Part shown: positions 16,188 to 22,480 of the stretch, in pieces
Layout: each line of letters starts with the position of its first letter
Numbering within the stretch: position 1 is the first letter of the stretch
Origin: a virus
Virus record (IMG/VR): IMGVR_UViG_3300030116_004829
Span: 1 to 56,124 of that record
Length of the DNA stretch: 56,124 bases
Direction: 5' to 3' (one strand)
The notes under the pieces: generated by a model
Database searches by the model: none
Told to the model about the DNA's origin: nothing
What the model saw: the letters and a program-made list of their open reading frames with translations, nothing else
Position numbers and translations under genes: made by a program

Positions 16188-16361
16188 TCATGGAGAAAAC
16201 TTACTACCAGTGAGCATTTGAAAGGGAGGAACACAGCTATGTTGCTCATTCCATAGCTCTGGATTCCAAGAATCACAACCTAATATTAAATTAATTATTA
16301 CAAAAGTAAACATTAAACTTAAAAAAGATACAAAAATAAATTTAAATAAAAACTCAATCAT
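16188..16361 (-). CDS. 57-residue membrane-anchored or lipoprotein-like peptide
   Basis: The ATG at 16361 overlaps the previous stop as ATGA. The first 28 residues are a strong hydrophobic signal-type segment (MIEFLFKFIFVSFLSLMFTF then VIINLILGC). Cys29 is preceded by I-L-G, close to a lipobox though Leu at -2 is unusual. The remaining 28 residues contain a second Cys and would face the periplasm. It is the last gene before the terminator. An early membrane protein of this kind may take part in superinfection exclusion, which is a guess. Confidence 0.6.
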   Translation of the reverse strand: MIEFLFKFIFVSFLSLMFTFVIINLILGCDSWNPELWNEQHSCVPPFQMLTGSKFSP

Positions 16362-16552
16362 TTTTCTTTATCAATCAATGTATTTAATTTTGAATACCAT
16401 CTTTGCCAATCACATATGTCAGTGTACATATTATCTTTCAGACCATTAAGATATTCTAATTTAGTTTTGTCTCCAAGAATAAATTTTAATTTTTTAGGAT
16501 CGCTTTCTTGAAAACCTCTTATCAATTTTTTATAAATATCTATATCATGCAT
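16358..16552 (-). CDS. Small early hypothetical protein
   Basis: This protein has 64 residues: MHDIDIYKKLIRGFQESD, then a Lys/Leu-rich helical section and a Trp-rich end (CDWQRWYSKLNTLID). Its start overlaps the upstream gene by eight bases and its stop overlaps the next start. Early leftward operon genes of this size often encode host-takeover factors. No motif recognised. Confidence 0.55.
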   Translation of the reverse strand: MHDIDIYKKLIRGFQESDPKKLKFILGDKTKLEYLNGLKDNMYTDICDWQRWYSKLNTLIDKEK

Positions 16553-16742
16553 TTGTAAACCTTTCCAAATCTTTTAGAGCCAAAGTGTATTGACCTCTTT
16601 TGTATTTGTTTCCTGTTATTTTTGTAGCTGCATTAAGAATGTCCTTACCAGACATTCTAGAGTTTTTCATCCCAAGAGACAACAATTTAAGATGTCCCTT
16701 GAGAAAAACTGCTTGAACTTTTGGATCTGATGGATTAATCAT
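16545..16742 (-). CDS. Small early hypothetical protein, possibly DNA-binding
   Basis: This 65-residue basic protein has two helices around residues 12-24 and 33-45 (MSGKDILNAATKITGNKYKR), a spacing that could be a helix-turn-helix but is not convincing. It overlaps both neighbours by a few bases. Role unknown. Confidence 0.5.
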   Translation of the reverse strand: MINPSDPKVQAVFLKGHLKLLSLGMKNSRMSGKDILNAATKITGNKYKRGQYTLALKDLERFTNA

Positions 16743-17026
16743 TTGTTGTAACCAGATAAAGTTATTTTTAAAGTTGTAGAAGATTTAGTGTGAGCTCTCA
16801 TAAACTGAGGAGACAATTTATTTCTAACAGCTTTCATATCTAATCTTTCAGTTGTCACTTCTGAAACAACTGCTTTATGCTCTTCACCTTGATAAACGCC
16901 AACACCTAAATGTTTAAGAGTTGTAACAATACATTTCTCAGCATTGTTAATTTTTTCTTTTTCAGCTCGCAATGCAGCTAGTTCATTGACTAAATCAAAA
17001 ACGATATTATTGCTCATGTTATTCAT
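16739..17026 (-). CDS. Early hypothetical protein, first gene after the ribozyme
   Basis: ATG 17026 has AAAGGA eight bases upstream and gives 95 residues. The open frame extends to 17092 through the ribozyme, so that extension is not coding. The protein has an N-terminal helical hairpin (LVNELAALRAEKEKINNAEK) and a C-terminal block, GVGVYQGEEHKAVVSEV followed by LDMKAVRNKLSPQF. I recall such blocks in small proteins near phage replication genes, with no function. After hammerhead cleavage its mRNA would begin 30 nt before this ATG. Confidence 0.6.
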   Translation of the reverse strand: MNNMSNNIVFDLVNELAALRAEKEKINNAEKCIVTTLKHLGVGVYQGEEHKAVVSEVTTERLDMKAVRNKLSPQFMRAHTKSSTTLKITLSGYNK

Positions 17027-17051
17027 AATTAATTCCTTTCTAAATTTGCTA

Positions 17052-17104
17052 TCGCAGACCTTTCGGTTTCGGGTGGGGAGCAACCCCACCACTCATCAGT
17101 ACGA
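17052..17104 (-). ncRNA. Hammerhead ribozyme (stem I open)
   Basis: Read 5'-3' on the minus strand. Stem I is UCGUA paired with UGCGA (17100-17104 with 17052-17056, one G-U). The core CUGAUGA occupies 17093-17099. Stem II is eight G-C/A-U pairs with one bulged U and a UUGCU loop. GAA follows, then stem III ACC/GGU closed by a GAAA tetraloop, then C17. Every invariant hammerhead position is present. Cleavage is expected between 17057 and 17056. The element fills the gap between the stop of the 116-aa gene (17106) and the leader of the 95-aa gene. With only stem I open it is a type I arrangement. Confidence 0.9.
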
Positions 17105-17105
17105 A

Positions 17106-17456
17106 TTAACAACCATAAGCTTCGCAATAAGCTACTGATCCATAACTTGGCTCATCTTCTTCCCAAAGATACTCGTTAAGCTTTCCACCATTATCAGTAT
17201 GTAATTTCATTTTATCAGCTAAAACACTCATTGTTTGCTCAAGCAAATCTCTAGCTTTAGTTGTATCTCCTTCAGCTTTTCTAATAAAATCTGAAAGTAG
17301 AAAAACTTTATTATGATTCCATCTATAACCTTTAGAATCTTCTGCTTGTACACAATAACCTTCGTGATGTATATCAGAACCACATTCGTCTCTTCCTGCA
17401 AAAAACAACCAAGAGTGTTGTATAAAAAATAATCCTTTTGCTGCTGTTATATTCAT
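17106..17456 (-). CDS. Early hypothetical protein upstream of the ribozyme
   Basis: This 116-residue protein has seven scattered Cys/His residues (DECGSDIHHEGYC, then YCEAYGC at the end) that could bind metal. The middle is helical (KARDLLEQTMSVLADKMKLH). Its stop codon lies one base before stem I of the hammerhead, so terminating ribosomes would cover the ribozyme. An AAAGGAAATATAA leader precedes the start. No family recognised. Confidence 0.6.
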   Translation of the reverse strand: MNITAAKGLFFIQHSWLFFAGRDECGSDIHHEGYCVQAEDSKGYRWNHNKVFLLSDFIRKAEGDTTKARDLLEQTMSVLADKMKLHTDNGGKLNEYLWEEDEPSYGSVAYCEAYGC

Positions 17457-17585
17457 TTATATTTCCTTTCTCAAAAATGATTTGCCTTGCTGTCTTACTT
17501 TTTTATTGCCATTCTTTTTTAATGACTTCTCCCACTTTCTAGAAGTAGAGTGGATTCTTCCTCGACCTTTTATTCCTTTTGACAT
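17457..17585 (-). CDS. 42-residue basic peptide, first gene of the leftward early operon
   Basis: ATG 17585 has AAAGGAAGTGAAA before it. The product begins MSKGIKGRGRIHSTSRKWEK and is Lys/Arg-rich throughout. Its stop is directly followed by the ATG of the next gene. It is the gene nearest promoter A, so it should be among the first phage products made. Basic early peptides often bind host RNA polymerase or nucleic acid, but nothing here proves that. Confidence 0.6.
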   Translation of the reverse strand: MSKGIKGRGRIHSTSRKWEKSLKKNGNKKVRQQGKSFLRKEI

Positions 17586-17613
17586 TTTCACTTCCTTTCT
17601 CAACCTTATATAT

Positions 17614-17642
17614 ACTCTATCTTATTTTGTTTCAAAAGTAAA
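17614..17642 (-). promoter_or_regulatory. Early promoter A (leftward)
   Basis: On the minus strand TTTACT is followed by 17 nt and TAGAGT, then ATATATAAGG and the GAGAAAGGA leader of the 42-residue gene. The same arrangement occurs at four plus-strand sites (17956, 23916, 32179, 33234). Bases AAATAAGATAGAGT before and across the -10 are shared with sites B and C. It fits sigma70-type recognition by host polymerase. Confidence 0.85.
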
Positions 17643-17674
17643 GGATTATTTTTGATTTTATTAAAAAAAGATTC

Positions 17675-17693
17675 CTTTAAAAACAATGACTTA
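17675..17693 (-). promoter_or_regulatory. Upstream element of promoter A
   Basis: On the minus strand this reads TAAGTCATTGTTTTTAAAG, identical over 19 bases to 23884-23902 and nearly so to 33183-33202. It lies 32 nt before the -35 box of promoter A. An UP-like or activator site is plausible. Confidence 0.65.
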
Positions 17694-17955
17694 ACCCAAC
17701 CACTGGTTTCGGTTACCAATTATTTTAAGATTAAGTAACTTTAATAAACGATTGTAAACATTAATATAAGCAGCATTTCGTTACCGAGTAACCGCAAAAG
17801 GTAAGAATTTTTTTATTATTTTTTTATTAAAAAATATTCCCTATATAATAAATTAAAAACCATTGACGTCTATCAAAAAGCTCATTGATCGGTAACGATG
17901 GTTTTTTGGTAACTTGCTTGTTTTAAATAAGAAAGACTGGTAACGCAAAAAAAAC

Positions 17956-17984
17956 TTTACTTTTTTGAAAAAATAAATTAAGGT
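17956..17984 (+). promoter_or_regulatory. Early promoter E (rightward)
   Basis: TTTACT, 17 nt, then TAAGGT, followed by the TTAGAAAGGA leader of the first rightward gene. The -10 box is the weakest of the five sites. A GGTAAC motif (17939-17944) stands 11 nt before the -35 box and could be an operator for it. Confidence 0.65.
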
Positions 17985-18012
17985 TAATTAATTCAGTTAG
18001 AAAGGAATAAAA

Positions 18013-18213
18013 ATGTATATAGCTAAAATTGAACAAAAAAACTTAAATGAGAATTTATTACATGAGTTCGCACACTCTCATGGTTGTACTTATAAAATAT
18101 TAAGTAAAAGTAATTATAAATTTTCATCTGATAATTATAATTATCTTGAAGAATTGGTTCAGCAACTTAGCATTGATCCTAAAAAAGTTATAAGAAAGGA
18201 AAACTATGAATAG
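18013..18213 (+). CDS. First rightward early protein, hypothetical
   Basis: This 66-residue protein is rich in Asn, Tyr and Lys, with HEFAHSHGCTYKILSKSNYK near the middle. AGAAAGGAATAAAA precedes the ATG. It is directly under promoter E and overlaps the next gene by eight bases. A short early host-interaction factor is a reasonable but unproven idea. Confidence 0.6.
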   Translation: MYIAKIEQKNLNENLLHEFAHSHGCTYKILSKSNYKFSSDNYNYLEELVQQLSIDPKKVIRKENYE

Positions 18214-18463
18214 TTATAAAGTATTTACAAAAGAAAATTTGCGCAGAGCAAATAATTTCGCAATTAAAACTAATCGCAATAGAACATTAAATAAAAAATC
18301 TTTTATGAAACGATCTCAAGAAACTATATTCCCGATTGTTTTCGCATTGGTACACAATGATGTAGAAATGAGAGTTAAAGTTTTATTAAATGACAAAGGT
18401 TTATGGGGATGGCTAGATATTCCTTTTAAAACTTATGATGCTTTGCCGATGGTTGAAGTATGA
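18206..18463 (+). CDS. Small early hypothetical protein
   Basis: This 85-residue protein has a basic N-terminal half (RRANNFAIKTNRNRTLNKKS) and a beta-type C-terminal half (VEMRVKVLLNDKGLWGWLDIPF). AGAAAGGA in the preceding gene serves as leader. The stop overlaps the next ATG. No family recognised. Confidence 0.6.
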   Translation: MNSYKVFTKENLRRANNFAIKTNRNRTLNKKSFMKRSQETIFPIVFALVHNDVEMRVKVLLNDKGLWGWLDIPFKTYDALPMVEV

Positions 18464-18582
18464 TGGAATCTAAAAATTCAATCAAAGAACAATTTAAATT
18501 AAAGCCTATACCAAAAGCGAAATATTTTAATGTTCGTAAAAAAACTAGAGCTTTACTAACTAAAAAAAATAAATTAAAATAA
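18460..18582 (+). CDS. 40-residue basic peptide
   Basis: It starts at ATG 18460, overlapping the previous stop as ATGATGG (a second ATG follows at once). The product begins MMESKNSIKEQFKLKPIPKA and ends in Lys/Arg-rich residues. Coupling to the upstream gene supports it as real. Function unknown. Confidence 0.5.
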   Translation: MMESKNSIKEQFKLKPIPKAKYFNVRKKTRALLTKKNKLK

Positions 18583-18608
18583 TTTTCTAAATTTGAGAAA
18601 GGAATGCG

Positions 18609-18992
18609 ATGGCAAAAGTTTATTTAGTTAATAGACCAAAAGTTAATAAGTTCGGTTGGACACCAGATTTATCTGATGCTTCTCGATATGGTTCTTTAGA
18701 AGTTGTTTTTGAAAATAATGACAAACCACAATTTTTGCCCAGTCCTTCAATTCAAAAAGCTAGGCAAATTATGAAAAACTTTTGTTCAGAGGATTATATC
18801 CTTTGGCCAGGAGGTGGAGACCCAATTGCAGTTATGATTGTATGCATGATTGCTTCTGAGAACTCCCCAATCGTTCGTGTCTTAAGATGGGAGCGAAATA
18901 TAGAAGAAGGTGACAGAGATCGACGTAAAGGTTGGTATATGCCTGTTGCCCTAGAAATGAGAAAGGAAAGTGATGACAATAAATCCACTTGA
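18609..18992 (+). CDS. Conserved hypothetical early protein
   Basis: This protein has 127 residues and begins MAKVYLVNRPKVNKFGWTPD. A notable central section is DYILWPGGGDPIAVMIVCMIA, then a VLRWERN strand and a GWYMPVALE end. It looks like a small alpha/beta protein, and I recall similar sequences in marine phages without a known role. A TTGAGAAAGGA leader precedes it. Its 3' end overlaps the next gene by about 20 nt. Confidence 0.6.
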   Translation: MAKVYLVNRPKVNKFGWTPDLSDASRYGSLEVVFENNDKPQFLPSPSIQKARQIMKNFCSEDYILWPGGGDPIAVMIVCMIASENSPIVRVLRWERNIEEGDRDRRKGWYMPVALEMRKESDDNKST

Positions 18993-19563
18993 TGATGTTG
19001 CACCTGCATCAAATTCTTTAGGTGCTATTACTGATATGGGTCAAAAGATGTATGATCTACTAAAAGAGATCAAAGAGCTTGAAGACTTGTTGAAGAAAAA
19101 GAAGTGGGATTTCACAAATTTAGCTGAACATGAATTACCTGATTTAATGCAAGAGCTGAACTGTAGAGATTTTACATTATCCAATGGAACTAAATGTGAA
19201 ATAAAAGAAATCCTTTCAGGTTCAATCCCATCTAATGGAGCGATAGAAAAAGCAAAAGGCGATGACAAATTGGATTTGGAGATGAGGCAGAAGCAATGTT
19301 TAGATTGGCTGCGAGATAATAATCATGGCGACCTAATAAAAAGCAATGTGACTGTCCCATTTAGTAAGACAGAAGATAAACAATGTAATGAGTTTGTAAA
19401 TGAGTTGCGTGAAAAAAATATCTTCTACAATCGTGCTGTTGGAGTTCATCATGGTCAGCTTAATGCTCTGCTCAAAGAAAGAGTTGAAGACGGCAAAGAG
19501 ATACCATATGATCTTTTCAAGGTATTCACTGGAAGAAAAGCTATTTTTGTGAAAGGAAGTTAA
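18973..19563 (+). CDS. Early protein with coiled-coil N-terminus, Gp157-like layout
   Basis: ATG 18973 with AGAAAGGA before it gives 196 residues (an in-frame GTG sits just upstream). After a short tail comes a coiled coil (MYDLLKEIKELEDLLKKKKW), then a NLAEHELPDLMQELNC and FTLSNGTKCEIKEILSG section, and a helical C-terminal half. The order 'coiled coil, then small beta unit' resembles proteins found before phage single-strand-binding genes. It is followed one base later by such a gene, so a role in recombination or replication is likely though not shown. Confidence 0.5.
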   Translation: MTINPLDDVAPASNSLGAITDMGQKMYDLLKEIKELEDLLKKKKWDFTNLAEHELPDLMQELNCRDFTLSNGTKCEIKEILSGSIPSNGAIEKAKGDDKLDLEMRQKQCLDWLRDNNHGDLIKSNVTVPFSKTEDKQCNEFVNELREKNIFYNRAVGVHHGQLNALLKERVEDGKEIPYDLFKVFTGRKAIFVKGS

Positions 19564-19564
19564 A

Positions 19565-20353
19565 ATGGCAAGTACACAAGAAAAAACAGAAGTTGTAACT
19601 TTTGACGCTTCTATATTAATAGAAGATGCAGACGCATCTTTAAAAAATATGACACAAGATGATTTACTCATCCCACGTCTTAAAATACTACAAGCACAAT
19701 CTCCAGAAGTAAATAAAGCTGATGGTGGTTATGTTAAAGGTGCTGAAGCTGGACATATTTATGATAATGTTTCTGGCAACATAACGGATGGTTCAAAAGG
19801 TTTAACAGTTGTTCCTGTAAGTTATCGCAAAACATTTATAGAATGGACAGCTGAAAGAAAGCTTGTTGCTGATCATGGTTTAGAGCCAGCCAACATAAGT
19901 CAGTTCGAAGCTAATGAAAAAGGTGCTTTAATAAATAATGAAAATAAAAACACTTTATCTTTGACAGCAGAATATTTCGTTTATGTAATCGAAGATGATG
20001 ATACTTTTAGTCCAGCAATCGTTTCTATGAGCTCATCAGGTTTAAAAAAATCAAAAAGATGGAACTCTATGATTAATAGATTGCAAATCCCTCACCCACA
20101 AGGGAAAGGTACTATAAATCCTGCTATGTTCTGGACAGCCTATAAATTAAAAACAATCCCAGAGCAAAATGATTTTGGTTCTTGGTTTAATTGGGAAATT
20201 GAAATGAAATATGATGCTAAGAGTGGTGGCATATTAAAACAATTATCTAATGGTCAAGATCTATATCTAGAAGCACGTGAATTCAGTAAGAAGGTAAGAA
20301 GTGGTGATGTAAAAGTTGCTCCTGATACTCCTGCTGAAGATGAAGCAATGTAA
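19565..20353 (+). CDS. Putative single-stranded DNA-binding-like protein
   Basis: This protein has 262 residues. It carries DDLLIPRLKILQAQSPEVNK, GHIYDNVSGNITDGSKGLTV, then VPVSYRKTFIEWTAE, a pattern common in early phage proteins located between nuclease- and primase-type genes. The C-terminus is acidic (VAPDTPAEDEAM), as in SSB-type proteins that recruit partners. It is followed by a strong hairpin and then the primase gene. SSB function is an inference from context and tail; the family itself is uncharacterised as far as I know. Confidence 0.45.
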   Translation: MASTQEKTEVVTFDASILIEDADASLKNMTQDDLLIPRLKILQAQSPEVNKADGGYVKGAEAGHIYDNVSGNITDGSKGLTVVPVSYRKTFIEWTAERKLVADHGLEPANISQFEANEKGALINNENKNTLSLTAEYFVYVIEDDDTFSPAIVSMSSSGLKKSKRWNSMINRLQIPHPQGKGTINPAMFWTAYKLKTIPEQNDFGSWFNWEIEMKYDAKSGGILKQLSNGQDLYLEAREFSKKVRSGDVKVAPDTPAEDEAM

Positions 20354-20373
20354 TCTGTACAATAACTTGCATT

Positions 20374-20413
20374 GCGAGAGCCATCAGTTTCTGGCCTGTT
20401 TCTGATGGCTCGC
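20374..20413 (+). terminator. Strong hairpin between the SSB-like and primase genes
   Basis: AGCCATCAG (20379-20387) pairs perfectly with CTGATGGCT (20402-20410), extended by GCG/CGC with a two-base bulge; the loop is 14 nt. Only TTT follows. It may be a partial terminator or a 3' stabiliser that raises the level of the SSB-like protein over the primase. Confidence 0.5.
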
Positions 20414-20430
20414 TTTAGAAAGGATTTAAT

Positions 20431-21960
20431 ATGGCAGTAAAAAAATTCATGGAGCTTTTTCAAGGATATGAACTTGCACATGGTCAATACAGGGTAAATA
20501 AAAAAGAAGCCGATGGAAAATTATCGGGAAGAGCAGTTACAGTCAGCGAGCCTGTTACAGAAAAAAATTATAAAGAACATCTTAATGGTGGTGAATATAT
20601 TTTAGGAATCATTCCTTTATTAATAGATAACAGTTGCCATTTTGGACTTATTGATGTTGACATTAGAGGTGAAGCAAAGTTAAATGAAACACTGGAAAGT
20701 CTTGAAAAGAAAATTAGAGAACTGCCATTGGTTCTTTGTCGTTCTAAAAGTGGTGGTGCTCATTTGTACATGTTTTGCAATCCTAGCATTCCTGCAATTG
20801 ATATGGTCACTAAATTAAATGAGTTTGCTGCACAACTAGGTTATGGTGGTTCAGAAATATTTCCTAAACAGATATCTAGAGCCAATGATAGAGATCGTGG
20901 AAACTGGATTAATTTATGTTATTGGAATGGCAATGAGACTGAAAGGTACGCAATTCACAAAGGTAAAAAATTAAAACTAGAAGAATTTATTGAATTAGCA
21001 GAAAAGAAAAGAACCAATTATGAGGAACTAGAAAAATTAAATTTAAATTTGGTTGATAATTTTAGCGATGGACCACCTTGTTTACAACATATTATGACAA
21101 TGGGTTTTCCAGAAGGTGGCAGGAATAATTCTTTATTTAATGTCGGTGTATATTTTAGAAAAAAGAATCCAGACGACTGGCAAGAAGATTTAATGAAATT
21201 TAATTATGAACATGTCAGTGAACCTTTACCATCTTCAGAAGTCAATGGTTTGGTCAAAGCAGTGAGTCGCAAAGATTATGCTTATACATGCAAGCAAACA
21301 CCTCTCTGTAATTATTGTGAAAAATCTAAATGCATGAAAAGAAGCTATGGCATCGGTGGTATTGGTGGTGGTTTAGCTTTAGAAGTGGATGCCATTACAA
21401 AGTACGAAACTGAAAATAGACAATCAGTGCGTTGGTATATAGAAATGCAAGGTGAGAGAATAGAAGTGACAACACCTCAATTATTAGATCAGAAACAACT
21501 ACAGAAAATTTGCGTAGAAAAACTTAACAAATGTCCCAGCACTATGCCAGCACCTAAATGGGAGAAAAGAATAAATGAGTTGTTGCAAAGTGTAGAGATA
21601 GTTATAGATCCAGATGATGCTTCTCCACAAGGTCAATTTGAAAAAGTTCTAGACGGATTTTTGACAGGTAAAGTTCAAGCTAGACAAAGAGATGAAATTA
21701 TGAATGGCAAACCATGGCATGATTCAGATGAGGGCAAAGTTTATTTTAGGTCAGAAGATTTATTTATTTATCTAGAAGCAAGAAGATTTCGTTTTCCTAG
21801 CCAACATCAAGTTTGGTCTTGGCTTAGATCTTTAGGTGGTGATAGAAAAACCTTTCGCATTAAAGGAAAACCAGTTAAAGTATGGTCAGTACCAGAACCA
21901 GAATTTTTTGACGAAGAAGATTCTCTTGATATACCTAGTGAAGTAATGGAAGATTTTTAA
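20431..21960 (+). CDS. Archaeo-eukaryotic-type primase with PriCT-like region
   Basis: This protein has 509 residues. The AEP core is readable: FGLIDVDIRG (D75, D77 as the metal pair), VLCRSKSGGAHLYMF (S..H111), and GYGGSEIFPKQIS. A GGRNNSLFNVGVYFRKKNPDDW segment (229-250) matches the C-terminal helical domain of phage primase-helicases. A four-Cys cluster follows (C287, C293, C296, C301) and could bind zinc or Fe-S. The last 180 residues show no helicase motifs. It should prime DNA synthesis for the DnaE polymerase. AGAAAGGA precedes the ATG. The AEP call is by motif. Confidence 0.7.
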   Translation: MAVKKFMELFQGYELAHGQYRVNKKEADGKLSGRAVTVSEPVTEKNYKEHLNGGEYILGIIPLLIDNSCHFGLIDVDIRGEAKLNETLESLEKKIRELPLVLCRSKSGGAHLYMFCNPSIPAIDMVTKLNEFAAQLGYGGSEIFPKQISRANDRDRGNWINLCYWNGNETERYAIHKGKKLKLEEFIELAEKKRTNYEELEKLNLNLVDNFSDGPPCLQHIMTMGFPEGGRNNSLFNVGVYFRKKNPDDWQEDLMKFNYEHVSEPLPSSEVNGLVKAVSRKDYAYTCKQTPLCNYCEKSKCMKRSYGIGGIGGGLALEVDAITKYETENRQSVRWYIEMQGERIEVTTPQLLDQKQLQKICVEKLNKCPSTMPAPKWEKRINELLQSVEIVIDPDDASPQGQFEKVLDGFLTGKVQARQRDEIMNGKPWHDSDEGKVYFRSEDLFIYLEARRFRFPSQHQVWSWLRSLGGDRKTFRIKGKPVKVWSVPEPEFFDEEDSLDIPSEVMEDF

Positions 21961-22146
21961 ATGACAGGAAAATTAATAGAGCCAATTATTTGTTGCATGT
22001 GTGGAACTAAAATATATAACATCATGGATAGTCATAATCCAGAACCAGCTTTTAAATATCCTGATAGATGCTGCAATGCTTGTAATGAAAAAATTGTAGT
22101 TGAAAGGATTAAAGACATGAAAAATGTAAGAGAGATGTTCGAATGA
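21961..22146 (+). CDS. Small zinc-ribbon-like protein 1
   Basis: This 61-residue protein contains CCMCGTKIY and later CCNACNEK, two CxxC knuckles about 25 residues apart, typical of a zinc ribbon. It starts directly after the primase stop and overlaps the next gene by four bases. It may support primase or helicase binding to DNA. Confidence 0.6.
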   Translation: MTGKLIEPIICCMCGTKIYNIMDSHNPEPAFKYPDRCCNACNEKIVVERIKDMKNVREMFE

Positions 22147-22304
22147 AATGTTATGTTTGTAAAGAAAAATTAATTTGGGGTGGCGACCATTCATCAGAAG
22201 AAAATGAGGAATATGATATTGTAACAAATTTGTCTTGTAATAATTGTGGTGCTTTTGTATTGGTTTATCAAAAAGCTAAAAAATTTAATGGCGAATATCA
22301 ATGA
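22143..22304 (+). CDS. Small zinc-ribbon-like protein 2 (53 residues)
   Basis: Its ATG overlaps the previous stop as ATGA. MKCYVCKEKLIWGGDHSSEE opens the protein and SCNNCGAFVLVYQK follows, so there are two CxxC knuckles 30 residues apart. Similar short ribbons occur beside phage replication genes. The stop overlaps the next ATG. Confidence 0.6.
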   Translation: MKCYVCKEKLIWGGDHSSEENEEYDIVTNLSCNNCGAFVLVYQKAKKFNGEYQ

Positions 22305-22480
22305 TGATTTGCTCTAAATGTTTTAAAGAAATAATAGAAGGTGAAAACCATTATTGTCATGAGTCATATTATAATTATATAAAAAGAAGACTGAGGGAAG
22401 ATTTAGAAAGGAATAAGTTTGAGACACGTACAGATAATTCTTGGACCACCAGGAACAGGAAAGACAACAACACTTCTTAA
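22301..22480 (+). CDS. Third small Cys/His protein, overlapping the helicase start
   Basis: Its ATG overlaps the previous stop. MMICSKCFKEIIEGENHYCH gives one CxxC and a C-H pair 14 residues on, a possible zinc site. The last 20 residues overlap the helicase gene by 62 nt in another frame, so the protein may truly end there or the 3' part may be non-functional. Length is 59 residues. Confidence 0.45.
   Translation: MMICSKCFKEIIEGENHYCHESYYNYIKRRLREDLERNKFETRTDNSWTTRNRKDNNTS

Larger units (their letters stand above)
17586..18012. promoter_or_regulatory. Divergent early control region, possible replication origin
   Basis: This is the only gap above 300 bp. It holds promoter A (minus) and promoter E (plus), the 19-base upstream element, and several GGTAAC-type motifs: 17711-17717 (GGTTACC), 17734-17740 (AGTAACT), the inverted pair 17779-17785 / 17787-17794 around CGA, and forward copies at 17891, 17908 and 17939. 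A very AT-rich stretch (17805-17860) resembles an unwinding element, with TATAAT at 17844. ATCGGTAACGAT at 17889-17900 is palindromic around GTAA. This is the junction of the two transcription arms and lies near the replication genes. Operators are likely; origin function is a guess. Confidence 0.6.

Noticed and set aside
17072-17090. GC-rich hairpin taken as an intrinsic terminator
   Set aside because: Neither strand has a U-run after the stem, and the flanking CUGAUGA and GAAAC bases are fully explained by the hammerhead core.
17027-17092. N-terminal extension of the 95-aa protein through the ribozyme
   Set aside because: The extension would translate the ribozyme and has no leader; ATG 17026 has AAAGGA at the right distance.
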